From Onthophagus taurus (Eukaryota; Arthropoda; Insecta; Coleoptera; Scarabaeidae): a stretch of 64,000 bases of DNA. A program made the position numbers and the translations under genes. Shown in pieces: positions 41,425 through 50,350 of the stretch; within the stretch, counting starts at the first letter, position 1; every line of letters starts with the position of its first letter. The DNA lies in NCBI RefSeq assembly GCF_036711975.1, contig NC_091975.1:15130501-15194500 (forward strand). The letters run 5' to 3'. Below the pieces are notes generated by a model that saw nothing but the letters and a program-made list of their open reading frames with translations, was not told the DNA's origin and did not search any database.

Positions 41425-41757
41425 TTAAACCTTACATAAAGAACAATCCTTTCTTGCCGATGGTGGACCATCAATATGCGTTTCCCAATGAGGCAAATTA
41501 TAATGTTCAAAACAGGGCAGCTTGCTTTGTAATCGCTCATCGTTTCTATACTTCAACGGTAATTTAAACCAAACCGCCGCCAAATCTAATGGCTTTACTT
41601 TATTGATATAATAATCGATTGGTAAATGACATAATTCGTAGTTTTTAATATTCGCAAAAGATAAATCAGATTCGTATCTTTCCATAATATCCCACACTTT
41701 ATTAATTATAAAAGTTGAAAGTCCTAATCTGGTAACTAACCGCCAAAGACGTTCCAT
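41425..41757 (-). CDS. Unknown 110-aa protein, copy in block Y
   Basis: From ATG 41757 (MERLWRLVTRLGLSTFII). The frame is open further upstream to 41868 but only to a GTG. It contains NKVWDIMERYESDLSFANIKNYELCHLP and ends DCSLCKV, with a possible metal-binding Cys pair. It follows the capsid tail on the same strand, suggesting a Polinton structural gene. No family recognised. Confidence 0.4.
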   Translation of the reverse strand: MERLWRLVTRLGLSTFIINKVWDIMERYESDLSFANIKNYELCHLPIDYYINKVKPLDLAAVWFKLPLKYRNDERLQSKLPCFEHYNLPHWETHIDGPPSARKDCSLCKV

Positions 41758-41996
41758 CTTGAACTGCTCTACCGCTACTACTTGTCTGCCTTTCTCAATT
41801 CGTTTACATATAGTTATAGATTTCTGAATACGTATGAAAATAAATAAAAAACATTCGACAAGGAGCACATACTTGGTCTCTTTTTATGATAGGGACACAT
41901 CGGCGCACCAACCTCTAATTTGCATTCATTTTCCGGCAATTCTTTTACCGGTATTGTTAAAATTCTTTTGTTGAACGGCACAAATAACAAACGATC

Positions 41997-42243
41997 TCAT
42001 CGAAACGAGACGCAATAATCGTACGGAAAACGTTCTCCGTTCAAGAAAACGGTTACGTTCGTTAAGTTTATATTATCAAATAATGCCATGTTTCCCTTAA
42101 ATATTCCCTTTCGATTTGTTTGAAATCCGATTGTTATAAACCTAGGCGTTTCCAATTGTGGAGCAGTTTTGACGGCCCAAGATTGCTTCGTAGTTTGAGG
42201 TAATTGAGGGTACTCGTGTATTTCCCACGATCGAAAAGGAACG
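41997..42243 (-). pseudogene. C-terminal fragment of lineage-B capsid gene (in block Y)
   Basis: Same sequence as the end of the capsid remnant at 47716-47963: a FITIGFQTNRKG stretch, LFDNINLTNVTVFLNGERFPYDY, then TGA 41997-41999. The duplication edge cuts it at 42243, where the unrelated polymerase block X' begins. Confidence 0.75.
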
Positions 42244-42245
42244 TA

Positions 42246-43224
42246 TTCTAAAATTAATAGAGTTTTATCGTTCAGACAGTCTACCTGGTTGAAATCTTAC
42301 ATCGATAAGAATACAGCATTACGCCAATCCGCTAATAATTCTTTTGAAAAAGATTTTTTCAAGTTAATGAATAATGCAGTTTTTGGTAAAACCATGGAAA
42401 ATGTAGATAAACGAGTCGATGTAAGATTAGTGACCAGTTGGGATGATGTTCATACTAGCGAAATCTCCGGTCGTCCTCGTTTAGGAGCTCGAAGTTTAAT
42501 TGCGAAATTAAATTTTAAAAGCATAAGCATATTCACAGAAACGTTTTCGGCAATTCAAATGGATCGTCTCCATGTCGTTTACGATAAACCTCTATATGTT
42601 GGTTTTACGGTTTTAGAATTGTCTAAATTGTTAATGTATAATTTTTATTATGATTTCTTAAAACCAAAGTACGGTGAATCTATTCGCTTATGTTACATGG
42701 ATACCGATAGCTTCACCGTACTAATTGATTCCGATGATGTTTATAGAGACGTGAAATTGAATTTAGATAAATTTGACACATCGAACTACAGTCCTGATAA
42801 TCAGTTTGACATAGCGTTACATAATAAAGCTGTTTTGGGTAAAATGAAAGACGACAATTGCGGAAACATAATGGTTGAATTTATCGGTTTGAGGTCTAAA
42901 GTGTATGCGAATAGGGTCGCTGATGGTCAGGTTACAAAGAAATCTAAAGGTGTTAAGAAAGCTATTGTTAAACATAACATATCTTTTCAAAATTATTTAG
43001 ATTGTTTAAATTCAAAATCGGTTTTATTTAAAAAACAAACGTTATTTAGAAGTTTCAATCATAACATATTTACAGCATTACAAAATAAATTGGTTCTATC
43101 ACCAAATGACTCCAAGCGATATATTTGTAATAATGGAATTAATACATTCGCTTGGGGTCATTATAGTATTAATGACGATAGTACATACTTTAATTTTAAG
43201 TTAATTTATTCGTATTTATTGTAA
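42246..43224 (+). pseudogene. polB: DNA polymerase B C-terminal fragment (block X')
   Basis: An open frame to TAA 43222-43224 covering the palm and thumb part: motif B NNAVFGKT (42378), motif C YMDTDS (42705), the GLRSKVYANRVADG stretch and the end FAWGHYSI. It is fused at 42246 to a capsid fragment in the other orientation, so it lacks the fingers, exonuclease and N-terminus. It preserves the C-terminal frame that is broken in block X. Confidence 0.85.
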
Positions 43225-43743
43225 TTTATTGAAAAGTTCTCGATGGTTTAATTGTTTATTCGCTTTACTTTCTGTTTACATCACACTTTAGCTATGGTTC
43301 AAATCTCATTGGTAAGTATGTTAATTTACACCATCGAGTTTTTTTTTATTGTTTTAATTCAATTGCAGGATTTTAAAGTCTATATACCTAAACGTTATGA
43401 AAATGAGATTTTAAAGGACGATACGTTTCCAATTTTAAAATCTTCAACCAATTCTTTGTGAATTTAAGACTGAAAAAAGAATTCATGTATTTGAGCTTTA
43501 CGGGATGTTGCCCATCGAAATCATATTGAGATTGTGGAGAACATGGTTTACCAACCATTGGGATGTGTTGGGAACACTTAGGATCGATTTATTTTTTATA
43601 CTGTGAGTAATTTCTATTGTTTCTCGAATTTTCCTTTTGATAATTTTATTTTTTTAAATTTTATCAACAGTTGTTATTGGAAATTTGTTTATCTAGAGAG
43701 ATGTTATTGCGTCTAACCACATTATTTTTTTTTGCGGTTACAG
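42246..43743. repeat. Duplicated block X'
   Basis: Second copy of block X (39195-40691), including the polymerase C-terminus and the spliced ssDNA-binding-like exons (ATG 43294, donor GTAAGT at 43312, acceptor TTGCAG at about 43368). It is followed by unique block Z from 43744. Confidence 0.9.
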
Positions 43744-43831
43744 TATCTCTACCGCCTGGTGCGAAATTTATTTATTCCGAACTTACACTCCAAACTGTTC
43801 ACTTGAAGTTTATACACCGCTTATTGAAAAG

Positions 43832-44179
43832 ATGGAACAGCTAAATCGTTTAGGACAGTGTGAATTTTTACCTAAGAAAAAAGTGAGTGATTTACATTTA
43901 CATACACCGTATCCAATTGTAGCAGCTAAACGTATTCCAAGCCGAGCTTGGCCTACGGCAATTGTTGAACTGGAAGCTGGATTTATTGTATTTCTACCTA
44001 AACGTATTGCTGAAGTGATTTCCGATGCTGAAATTGTTGAACTACGTGAAATCTGTTTGGTATATCTTGGAGAACTTGAACTTAACAAGACATGTACTGT
44101 GCAAAAGATTGAATTTATAAAGAAGAAGAAGAAGAATATTGGTTCAAATGATGAAATTCCATCGGCATCTATTTCTTAA
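43832..44179 (+). CDS. ssDNA-binding-like protein (Polinton type)
   Basis: 115 residues from ATG 43832. Conserved-looking stretches: MEQLNRLGQCEF, HTPYPIVAAKRIPSRAWPTAIVEL, FIVFLPKRIAEVISDAEIVEL, ICLVYLGEL and a lysine-run tail. This pattern recurs in insect Polinton-like DNA and reads like an OB-fold single-strand-binding protein, though I infer the fold only from pattern. Unlike the exons at 40241 it is intronless, so it may be a separate lineage. The end abuts the shared hairpin-terminus element. Confidence 0.5.
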   Translation: MEQLNRLGQCEFLPKKKVSDLHLHTPYPIVAAKRIPSRAWPTAIVELEAGFIVFLPKRIAEVISDAEIVELREICLVYLGELELNKTCTVQKIEFIKKKKKNIGSNDEIPSASIS

Positions 44180-44601
44180 ATGTAGTCATTTCAATTTAAT
44201 CACAGATTATATTATATATTGGTTTTTTTATATATTATGCTAATATAATTTATTGTTAATTTGAAATGTTTAATTTTTCAGCTCAAGTTACGCTAATTTA
44301 CAGTTCAATTCTCAATCATAGCTAGCGTCATTATATTTAAATTTTTCTGTTTAATTTTATAAAAAATTCCTAAATCTAGTACTTACAGCACTCAATCATA
44401 GGTGGCGCCATTGTATTTAAATTTTTCTATTTAATTTTCTAAAAATCCCTAGATCTCTAGTTACTTTTAATACCAACCTAATTTTTTTCCCCAAAACTTT
44501 AGTTGGTATCCCCCCCCTATACCTAATACATTGAGGCGTGACGTCACCGCAGGATTGGCAGGATTAACTTCCGGTCTAGAACCGGATATTCTTACGCTAC
44601 T
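44174..44601. mobile_element. Non-autonomous element with hairpin-CTACT terminus, copy 2
   Basis: About 428 bases, 90%-class similarity by eye to 57528-57998. It starts at TTTCTTAAATGTAGTCATTT and ends with CCGGT-ctaga-ACCGG (44571-44585), 11 bases, then CTACT (44597-44601). It sits exactly between the ssDNA-binding-like ORF and a cut ATPase gene. A CRE palindrome GTGACGTCAC lies near 44538. Confidence 0.55.
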
Positions 44602-44885
44602 TTTATAGGTTCAATTAAACGTCTTAAAAAATCGTACTTATTTTGGTATAACGAATTGGAGCATAAGTATAAGTTTAGGAAGCGGAAGCCATTACGTGCA
44701 AGTAAAAGCGATAACATAGCATTTGTTTTTCCGACACCAGAGGGTCCTACAATTAAACCTCGCTTACATTTTCCACCAAATAAATTACTGTGTCTTGTAA
44801 AATGTTCTTCGGTGGTACCTTTACTAAAATTTAGTATTGGCAGTGTTAGCGGTTGCGGTAAACACTTTAGTTTCTTATCGATCAT
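44602..44885 (-). pseudogene. Packaging ATPase fragment of a second Polinton lineage
   Basis: From ATG 44885 (MIDKKLKCLPQPLTLP). Walker A is GPSGVGKT at about residues 47-54, followed by NLYLCSNSLYQNKYDFL, equivalent to residues about 79-93 of the element 1 ATPase. Cut at about 44602 by the hairpin-terminus element, so Walker B and the rest are gone. The sequence differs strongly from the element 1 gene, meaning another lineage. Confidence 0.75.
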
Positions 44886-45079
44886 GATTCTCGCACTAAA
44901 TGAATTATGACATTAACAGGATAAGACTGAATAAAAATTTAGCAAATGTAACTTTATATAGAGACATAAAATATATTGATTTATATAAAAATAATATCAA
45001 TGTAACTTAATAATTAACTTAAAAATTAACTTAAAAATTAACATAAAAATTAACTTAATAAAAAGAGGAGAAGGAGTAG

Positions 45080-45434
45080 TTACCACTCCTCCTCTTCTGG
45101 ATGTAATTGGTTCGTTTCTTCGTAAGGCGGTGGTGCTGCTGGTGCCGGAGTCGTTGCCGGAGTCGTTGCCAGAGTCGTTGCCGGAGTCGGTGAACTAACG
45201 GCTGTGGTGCAGTGGTTAATATGCATGTTGTGCACATGCACTTCGCCCCTCACCACAGCCGATTCTGACACACTCTGCACCTAAAAAGATAAAATTAATG
45301 ACTTGGAAAAAAGGATTATAAATATAACGTACCAATTTAAACAGTGCCTCTACTTTCACCTCCAACGAGGCAACTTTCCGCTCCACATTACATAATCTGA
45401 TCATGTGATTATAACTCATGTTGTTGGAAGTCAT
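45080..45434 (-). CDS. Two-exon coiled-coil protein with PPPY late-domain motif
   Basis: Exon 1 is 45333-45434 (34 codons, MTSNNMSYNH...VERKVASLEVKVEALFKL, heptad-like). A 52-base intron at 45281-45332 has donor GTACGT and acceptor TTTTTAG. Exon 2 is 45080-45280 and joins in frame, giving 100 residues with an Ala/Thr/Pro region and APPPYEETNQLHPEEEEW at the end. PPPY is a WW/Nedd4-binding late-domain motif used by budding viruses. Without splicing the frame runs on for 72 codons only. Splice model is inference from sequence; family unknown. Confidence 0.45.
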
Positions 45435-45441
45435 CTTTAAG

Positions 45442-46410
45442 CTAGGAAGGGAAGTTTACGCTATTAGTAGTGAAACTAGATAAAATAGATTCAGCCTTTT
45501 TAATTTCACAGGTTAATGATGCTATGGTGATGTCGAGCGATATTGTTAAACGGTTGTTACAGCTCGACGCCAGCCCTTCTCTAAACTGTGAAAGTTCTCT
45601 CAAAGAGGTCTGCAATTGAAGAACCTTTGCATGAAGGTCTTTATAAAAATTTTGATACAAACTATTAATTTCTACTGCTGTACACATTGCGTTTGAAAAA
45701 AGGCTGGCAGACACATCGGAAATATCTGAAGTAGCAGGAATATTAGCAGGAATATTGTCAACCCTTAAGATGTGTACTTTCGGGCTTAACGAAGGAATTT
45801 CGGTGTTAGGGATATTTGAGTTAGTAACGGGAGCCAATGAAGCTTTAGAAGAAGAAAAAGGAGCCTTAATAGCTTTAAGATACTTCCGGTTTACGGTACT
45901 ACAGTGTTGTGATACCGCCATTAAAGCAAGAGAGTCGTCGGATTTATCGGACACGTTCTCGGTAACCACTTTCGACTGTGTCATTTCAACCTTCGACGGG
46001 GTCGCTGGTTCAACTGACACATACTTGCGTTGGCTACGTCGCGACCGAGCACGTGCCTCCCTTCTTTCTTGTCTTTCCTCTCTATACTTTTCTGACGGTA
46101 CCCACACACCAGCAGCCTTCTTCCAATGTTCACGGCTCCCCGAATTCCGACGAAGTGAAAGGCGTTTCACATTTTTATCGTCGACATTCGCGGAACCTGC
46201 AACGTTCAGAAGCGACGGATCTTGCTGCGCATTAGATTCCACGTTAGGATCCATTGGCTGCTCATTAGGCTGCACGTTTGGATCCAGCGCCTTCTCAACA
46301 GTCGATATGTTCAACAGGTTCATGTCAAAACTGTTTAACAGGAATGGCTCCTGGCTGCTGGCGAAACCGGGAGCAGTTAAATCAATTTGACTAAAACCGT
46401 CTTGAGACAT
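45442..46410 (-). CDS. Unknown protein, about 322 aa, basic middle region
   Basis: Best start is ATG 46410 (MSQDGFSQIDLTAPGF); an ATG at 46431 lies in the duplicated block Y'. The N-terminal 80 residues are acidic and Asn/Pro/Gln-rich with a repeated PNVQPNEQPMDPNVESN-like stretch. Residues about 88-140 are strongly basic (EKYREERQERREARARSRRSQRK). The C-terminus (about 235-320) is predicted helical. It is followed 8 bases later by the two-exon PPPY gene on the same strand. I recognise no family; a nucleocapsid or phosphoprotein-like role is only a guess. Confidence 0.45.
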   Translation of the reverse strand: MSQDGFSQIDLTAPGFASSQEPFLLNSFDMNLLNISTVEKALDPNVQPNEQPMDPNVESNAQQDPSLLNVAGSANVDDKNVKRLSLRRNSGSREHWKKAAGVWVPSEKYREERQERREARARSRRSQRKYVSVEPATPSKVEMTQSKVVTENVSDKSDDSLALMAVSQHCSTVNRKYLKAIKAPFSSSKASLAPVTNSNIPNTEIPSLSPKVHILRVDNIPANIPATSDISDVSASLFSNAMCTAVEINSLYQNFYKDLHAKVLQLQTSLRELSQFREGLASSCNNRLTISLDITIASLTCEIKKAESILSSFTTNSVNFPS

Positions 46411-47963
46411 CTTGATAAAAAAAAGATTCATACATTAATTTATTTTATTTTAATAAAAAATCATGTATACTTACATCGCTTGATGAAAAGAACGTTAAAA
46501 TCTAATTGCAGTGGGTACTGAATGATAGGATGTGAATGATAAAAAATTATCGTAGATATTAGGATACAAACGTTCGAATAATAAAGTTATGCTTACCAAC
46601 AAAAAATAAGATTTAAAATAGAAGGAGCTATAGGAATGAAAAAAACAGATTAGCAACAATATATGCAAAGGAAAAGAAGGCTATACTTACCAGAAAAAAG
46701 TCGCCGAGATAACGAAGTTATCAAAACTGATCGAACTGATCAAACAAAAAATGGAAGTGATCAGAATTTTAGATTACAACTCCGAATCCCCACTCCCATC
46801 CCTACTCTTCCATCTCCACTTTTGGGAGGAGCCTGAGGAGGAGCGTGGGAGGAGCTTCAATAAACAATCCTTTTCCTTTTTCTTTTTTTCTTCTTTTTTT
46901 TCCTCTTTTTTTCTTCTTTTTTTCCTTTTTTTCTCTTCTTTCCTTCTTCTTCTCTTCCTTTTTCTTGATTTTTCTTTTCAATTTACAACAATTTTTACAA
47001 CCCAACAGTACCCCACCCAACAGTACCCAACTCAACGTATACAAATGCTTTTTTCTTTCAAATTAAAACAATTTTTTATACTTTTTACAATCTTTTATTA
47101 TTATTATTATAATTTACAATCTATAACTGACAATGTTTATATATTAAACCTTACATAAAGAACAATCCTTTCTTGCCGATGGTGGACCATCAATATGCGT
47201 TTCCCAATGAGGCAAATTATAATGTTCAAAACAGGGCAGCTTGCTTTGTAATCGCTCATCGTTTCTATACTTCAACGGTAATTTAAACCAAACCGCCGCC
47301 AAATCTAATGGCTTTACTTTATTGATATAATAATCGATTGGTAAATGACATAATTCGTAGTTTTTAATATTCGCAAAAGATAAATCAGATTCGTATCTTT
47401 CCATAATATCCCACACTTTATTAATTATAAAAGTTGAAAGTCCTAATCTGGTAACTAACCGCCAAAGACGTTCCATCTTGAACTGCTCTACCGCTACTAC
47501 TTGTCTGCCTTTCTCAATTCGTTTACATATAGTTATAGATTTCTGAATACGTATGAAAATAAATAAAAAACATTCGACAAGGAGCACATACTTGGTCTCT
47601 TTTTATGATAGGGACACATCGGCGCACCAACCTCTAATTTGCATTCATTTTCCGGCAATTCTTTTACCGGTATTGTTAAAATTCTTTTGTTGAACGGCAC
47701 AAATAACAAACGATCTCATCGAAACGAGACGCAATAATCGTACGGAAAACGTTCTCCGTTCAAGAAAACGGTTACGTTCGTTAAGTTTATATTATCAAAT
47801 AATGCCATGTTTCCCTTAAATATTCCCTTTCGATTTGTTTGAAATCCGATTGTTATAAACCTAGGCGTTTCCAATTGTGGAGCAGTTTTGACGGCCCAAG
47901 ATTGCTTCGTAGTTTGAGGTAATTGAGGGTACTCGTGTATTTCCCACGATCGAAAAGGAACGT
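46411..47963. repeat. Duplicated block Y'
   Basis: Second copy of 40692-42243. Here the capsid reading continues past 47963 into 48665, so Y' is in the original context and Y is the derived copy. Confidence 0.9.
47144..47476 (-). CDS. Unknown 110-aa protein, copy in block Y'
   Basis: Identical in reading to 41425-41757, from ATG 47476. It lies downstream of the lineage-B capsid gene on the same strand, with a short Cys-containing stretch (GAPMCPYHKKRPS) in the gap. Probably an accessory or structural gene of that lineage; no family recognised. Confidence 0.4.
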   Translation of the reverse strand: MERLWRLVTRLGLSTFIINKVWDIMERYESDLSFANIKNYELCHLPIDYYINKVKPLDLAAVWFKLPLKYRNDERLQSKLPCFEHYNLPHWETHIDGPPSARKDCSLCKV

Positions 47964-48665
47964 GAATGTCTACGTTTCTTTCCGATAGTTTTGTTAATGC
48001 CAACTGTTCGCGTAATCCAACCGCCACGTGAGGAAATCTCCATATAATTTTATTAATGATCAATTTCAATTTTTCGTCGTTCGGAGCAGCTGCCGGTTGA
48101 AAGATGACGTCAGTATCATCGTGTCCGCGAATTAGCACAAGTTCCTGTCGAACTTTCATCATGATCTTTCTGAAATCTTCTGCGAATCCTAACAACGACC
48201 GAAATTTCCATTTTTGTCTAAAGCCTTTGAAACACCCGCTACGTCATCTTTCCAAGGTTTTATGTGCCAACCGGCGTTCTCTAATTTCACCACCTCGTTC
48301 TGTGTAGATGAGAAATAACCCTTCATGCATGAGCTTATACCGACGTTCCACACACCATTAACATGTACTCCGTTAATAAGATATCGAATAACGCTAAACA
48401 TAAATGCAACGGGATTGTTAACCAATTGCCCCGTTGCGCTGGCATCTTTTGTTATACTTCCATCCGCGGCTAACTTACGAACGCTACCCTCGACGTATAG
48501 ATAACTCTCGCTCGGTAAAGTATAATTATCTATTTCCGGAATTGAAATTCTAATTTCGTCATTGTTATCGAACGTGGTCGATCCAAACGGTTGATGCGAA
48601 TGGAATTCATAACTTACGATAGAGTGATCTGTTTTTATCTTATCGGTTACTTTTAAAATGTCCAT
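47716..48665 (-). pseudogene. Capsid-like protein of a second Polinton lineage, frameshifted
   Basis: From ATG 48665 (MDILKVTDKIKTDHSIVSYEFHSH). Recognisable capsid features are YLYVEGSVRK, VAFMFSVIRYLINGVHV, WHIKPWKDD, then after a frame change near 48190: FRSWEIHEYPQLP, FITIGFQTNRKG and LFDNINLTNVTVFLNGERFPYDY. Order of motifs parallels the element 1 capsid (W-F-E-L-P, then FQTNRK, then LFDHLNI) but identity is low, so it is another lineage. It ends at TGA 47716-47718. Confidence 0.75.
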
Positions 48666-48960
48666 TACTTTAACACTTCGTATCCTAACTGAACTAAATA
48701 CCTTCGATTGACTGGTGATAATCGATGAATGGATCGTCAGTAGTATAGAAACGCCGATTCTAGATAAGAGGTTGCTCCACATGACGTCATCAACCCAATG
48801 TAAAAGGATAAGGAAGGGTACCAACCTATGGCTGTGGAGAAAACAAATATAGGTTGGTATTGGAAAAGGAACTAGATCTGGTTACTTTTAAAAAAAGAGC
48901 AGATCATCTGGCAGCTCGTAAGACGTTTTCCATTAACAATAAATATGGTAAAAGGAGTAA

Positions 48961-49190
48961 ATCCAACTCAACTTCGAATAAATTTTTTCTTTGGTTTAAA
49001 CTCACAAAGACTGAAAAAAAAAGAAAAAAAAACACAGAGACGACTATGAGAAATTGCGCGCGGTTTACGTTTGACGGATAAATCCAACTCAACTTCGAAT
49101 AAATTTTTTCTTTGGTTTAAACTCACAGAGAGCGAAAAAAAGAAAAACACAGAGACGACTACGAGACATTGCGCGCGGTTTACGTTTGAC
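48961..49190. repeat. Tandem duplication, unit about 112 bp
   Basis: 48961-49075 and 49082-49190 are near-identical, each running from ATCCAACTCAACTTCG to CGCGCGGTTTACGTTTGAC with an internal A-rich tract of varying length. Open frames across them are artefacts. Confidence 0.85.
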
Positions 49191-49288
49191 ACGTTCGGTT
49201 TCTAAAGTAAAACTGATTATGAGTTACGCGATACAATGCTTTCCTCGCCGGGGCGGAAGTGTCAACTTACGACAATCGGCGCGGCGCA

Positions 49289-49395
49289 TCACCAAGTAAA
49301 GTGCAATGCACCTCGCTGACGGGAGTGTTAAGTTACAATCGGCGCGGCGCGCTGCAATAATGCTGAACAATGGAATAATTGACCTAAATGAAATG
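49289..49395. repeat. Direct repeat flanking the element 3 polymerase block, left copy
   Basis: Matches 54635-54740 in the same orientation: TCACC..G...AGTAAAG, CAATGCACC, GGAAGTGTTAA/GGGAGTGTTAA, CAATAATGCTGA and TAAATGAAAT are shared. It also contains GC-rich CGGCGCGGCGC pieces that repeat locally at 49274 and 49340. The two copies bracket the polymerase and the small ORF. Confidence 0.6.
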
Positions 49396-49628
49396 CTATA
49401 TATATAATTAATATTAAGAAAGTAAAAAAAAATAATACAAATTATAAAATTTTTTTAATGCGTTTTCATTAACAAAAATGATGTACGTAAAAAAAAATAC
49501 ATTTAAATAAAAGAAGGAAAAGGTTTAAATAATACAATTTAATTTTCCCAATTAACCCAATTTAAATATATTGAAACATTTTAAAATACAATCTTGAAAG
49601 TTTATACACAATTAAATATATACAAAAT

Positions 49629-50117
49629 TTAACAATCGGTAAAATTAACAAATATAGTATTTGCATTACGATACACATGCCAATAGTTATAATTGTAATA
49701 ACAATCGTTAATATATTCAAAATCATTAACATTAATATGGTCGTCAATAATTAATTTAGCTGATTCATTATCAGGAAAGTATCCATTAACTTTTAGGAAA
49801 TTTTTAAATTTTCGATGATCTTCAAAGTCTTCATCACTACCAACATACAGAATATCACCCTTGCGATAAACCCTCCATATGTTATTTTCAAATTCACAAA
49901 ACTGTACAAATTGCGAATCATTTATTTTATCACCATCGATGTCTCGTATGTCTACAAGTACCAAATCGAGCTGAGTAATTTCTTCTGGGAAATCGGTATT
50001 TAAACACTGCTTCAGTTTAAGCCGAAAGTCAGTCCAAGACATTATGACGACGATGTGAACACTTCGATTTTTAAAAGGTAACTGAGACACATATGATTTA
50101 AATTTACAATTAAACAT
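49629..50117 (-). CDS. Unknown acidic protein, 162 aa (or 137 aa from second ATG)
   Basis: ATG 50117, or ATG 50042 (MSWTDFRLKLKQCL) which looks more natural. Two halves share a W-x-V-Y-R pattern: NIWRVYRKGDILYVGSDEDFEDH and YWHVYRNANTIFVNFTDC, separated by about 55 residues, suggesting an internal duplication. It lies downstream of the polymerase on the same strand. No family recognised. Confidence 0.4.
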   Translation of the reverse strand: MFNCKFKSYVSQLPFKNRSVHIVVIMSWTDFRLKLKQCLNTDFPEEITQLDLVLVDIRDIDGDKINDSQFVQFCEFENNIWRVYRKGDILYVGSDEDFEDHRKFKNFLKVNGYFPDNESAKLIIDDHINVNDFEYINDCYYNYNYWHVYRNANTIFVNFTDC

Positions 50118-50350
50118 AATTTATTAAAAGTCAACTAAATAACAGCAGAATTTAACTTACAACTAAAATGGATTTACATCAAAAATTTAAATAATAAAAA
50201 GGATTTCAATGGAGTAATGTTAACAAATACCTTAGTGGCCGAATTGAACTTACAACATAAAGGGAATAGAAAATCACATTTAAACGCGATTCGCAATTCA
50301 ACCATCGAAATCCTTTTTTTACAATTATATAATCAAAAAATATAAACTAT

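Larger units (their letters stand above)
40692..42243. repeat. Duplicated block Y
   Basis: About 1.55 kb, nearly identical to Y' at 46411-47963 (one visible change: GGGCGGA versus GGGAGGA). It holds a polypyrimidine tract, a 110-codon minus-strand ORF and the last part of a capsid gene. The break at the right edge (GGAACGT) falls inside the capsid frame that continues intact in Y'. Confidence 0.9.

Noticed and set aside
41032-41439. Phe/Ser-rich and Lys/Glu-rich ORFs on both strands (also 46751-47158)
   Set aside because: They run through a polypyrimidine tract; the peptides reflect base composition only.
48854-49192. Small ORFs across the 112-bp tandem duplication
   Set aside because: They repeat with the unit and are broken by A-run changes; composition artefacts.
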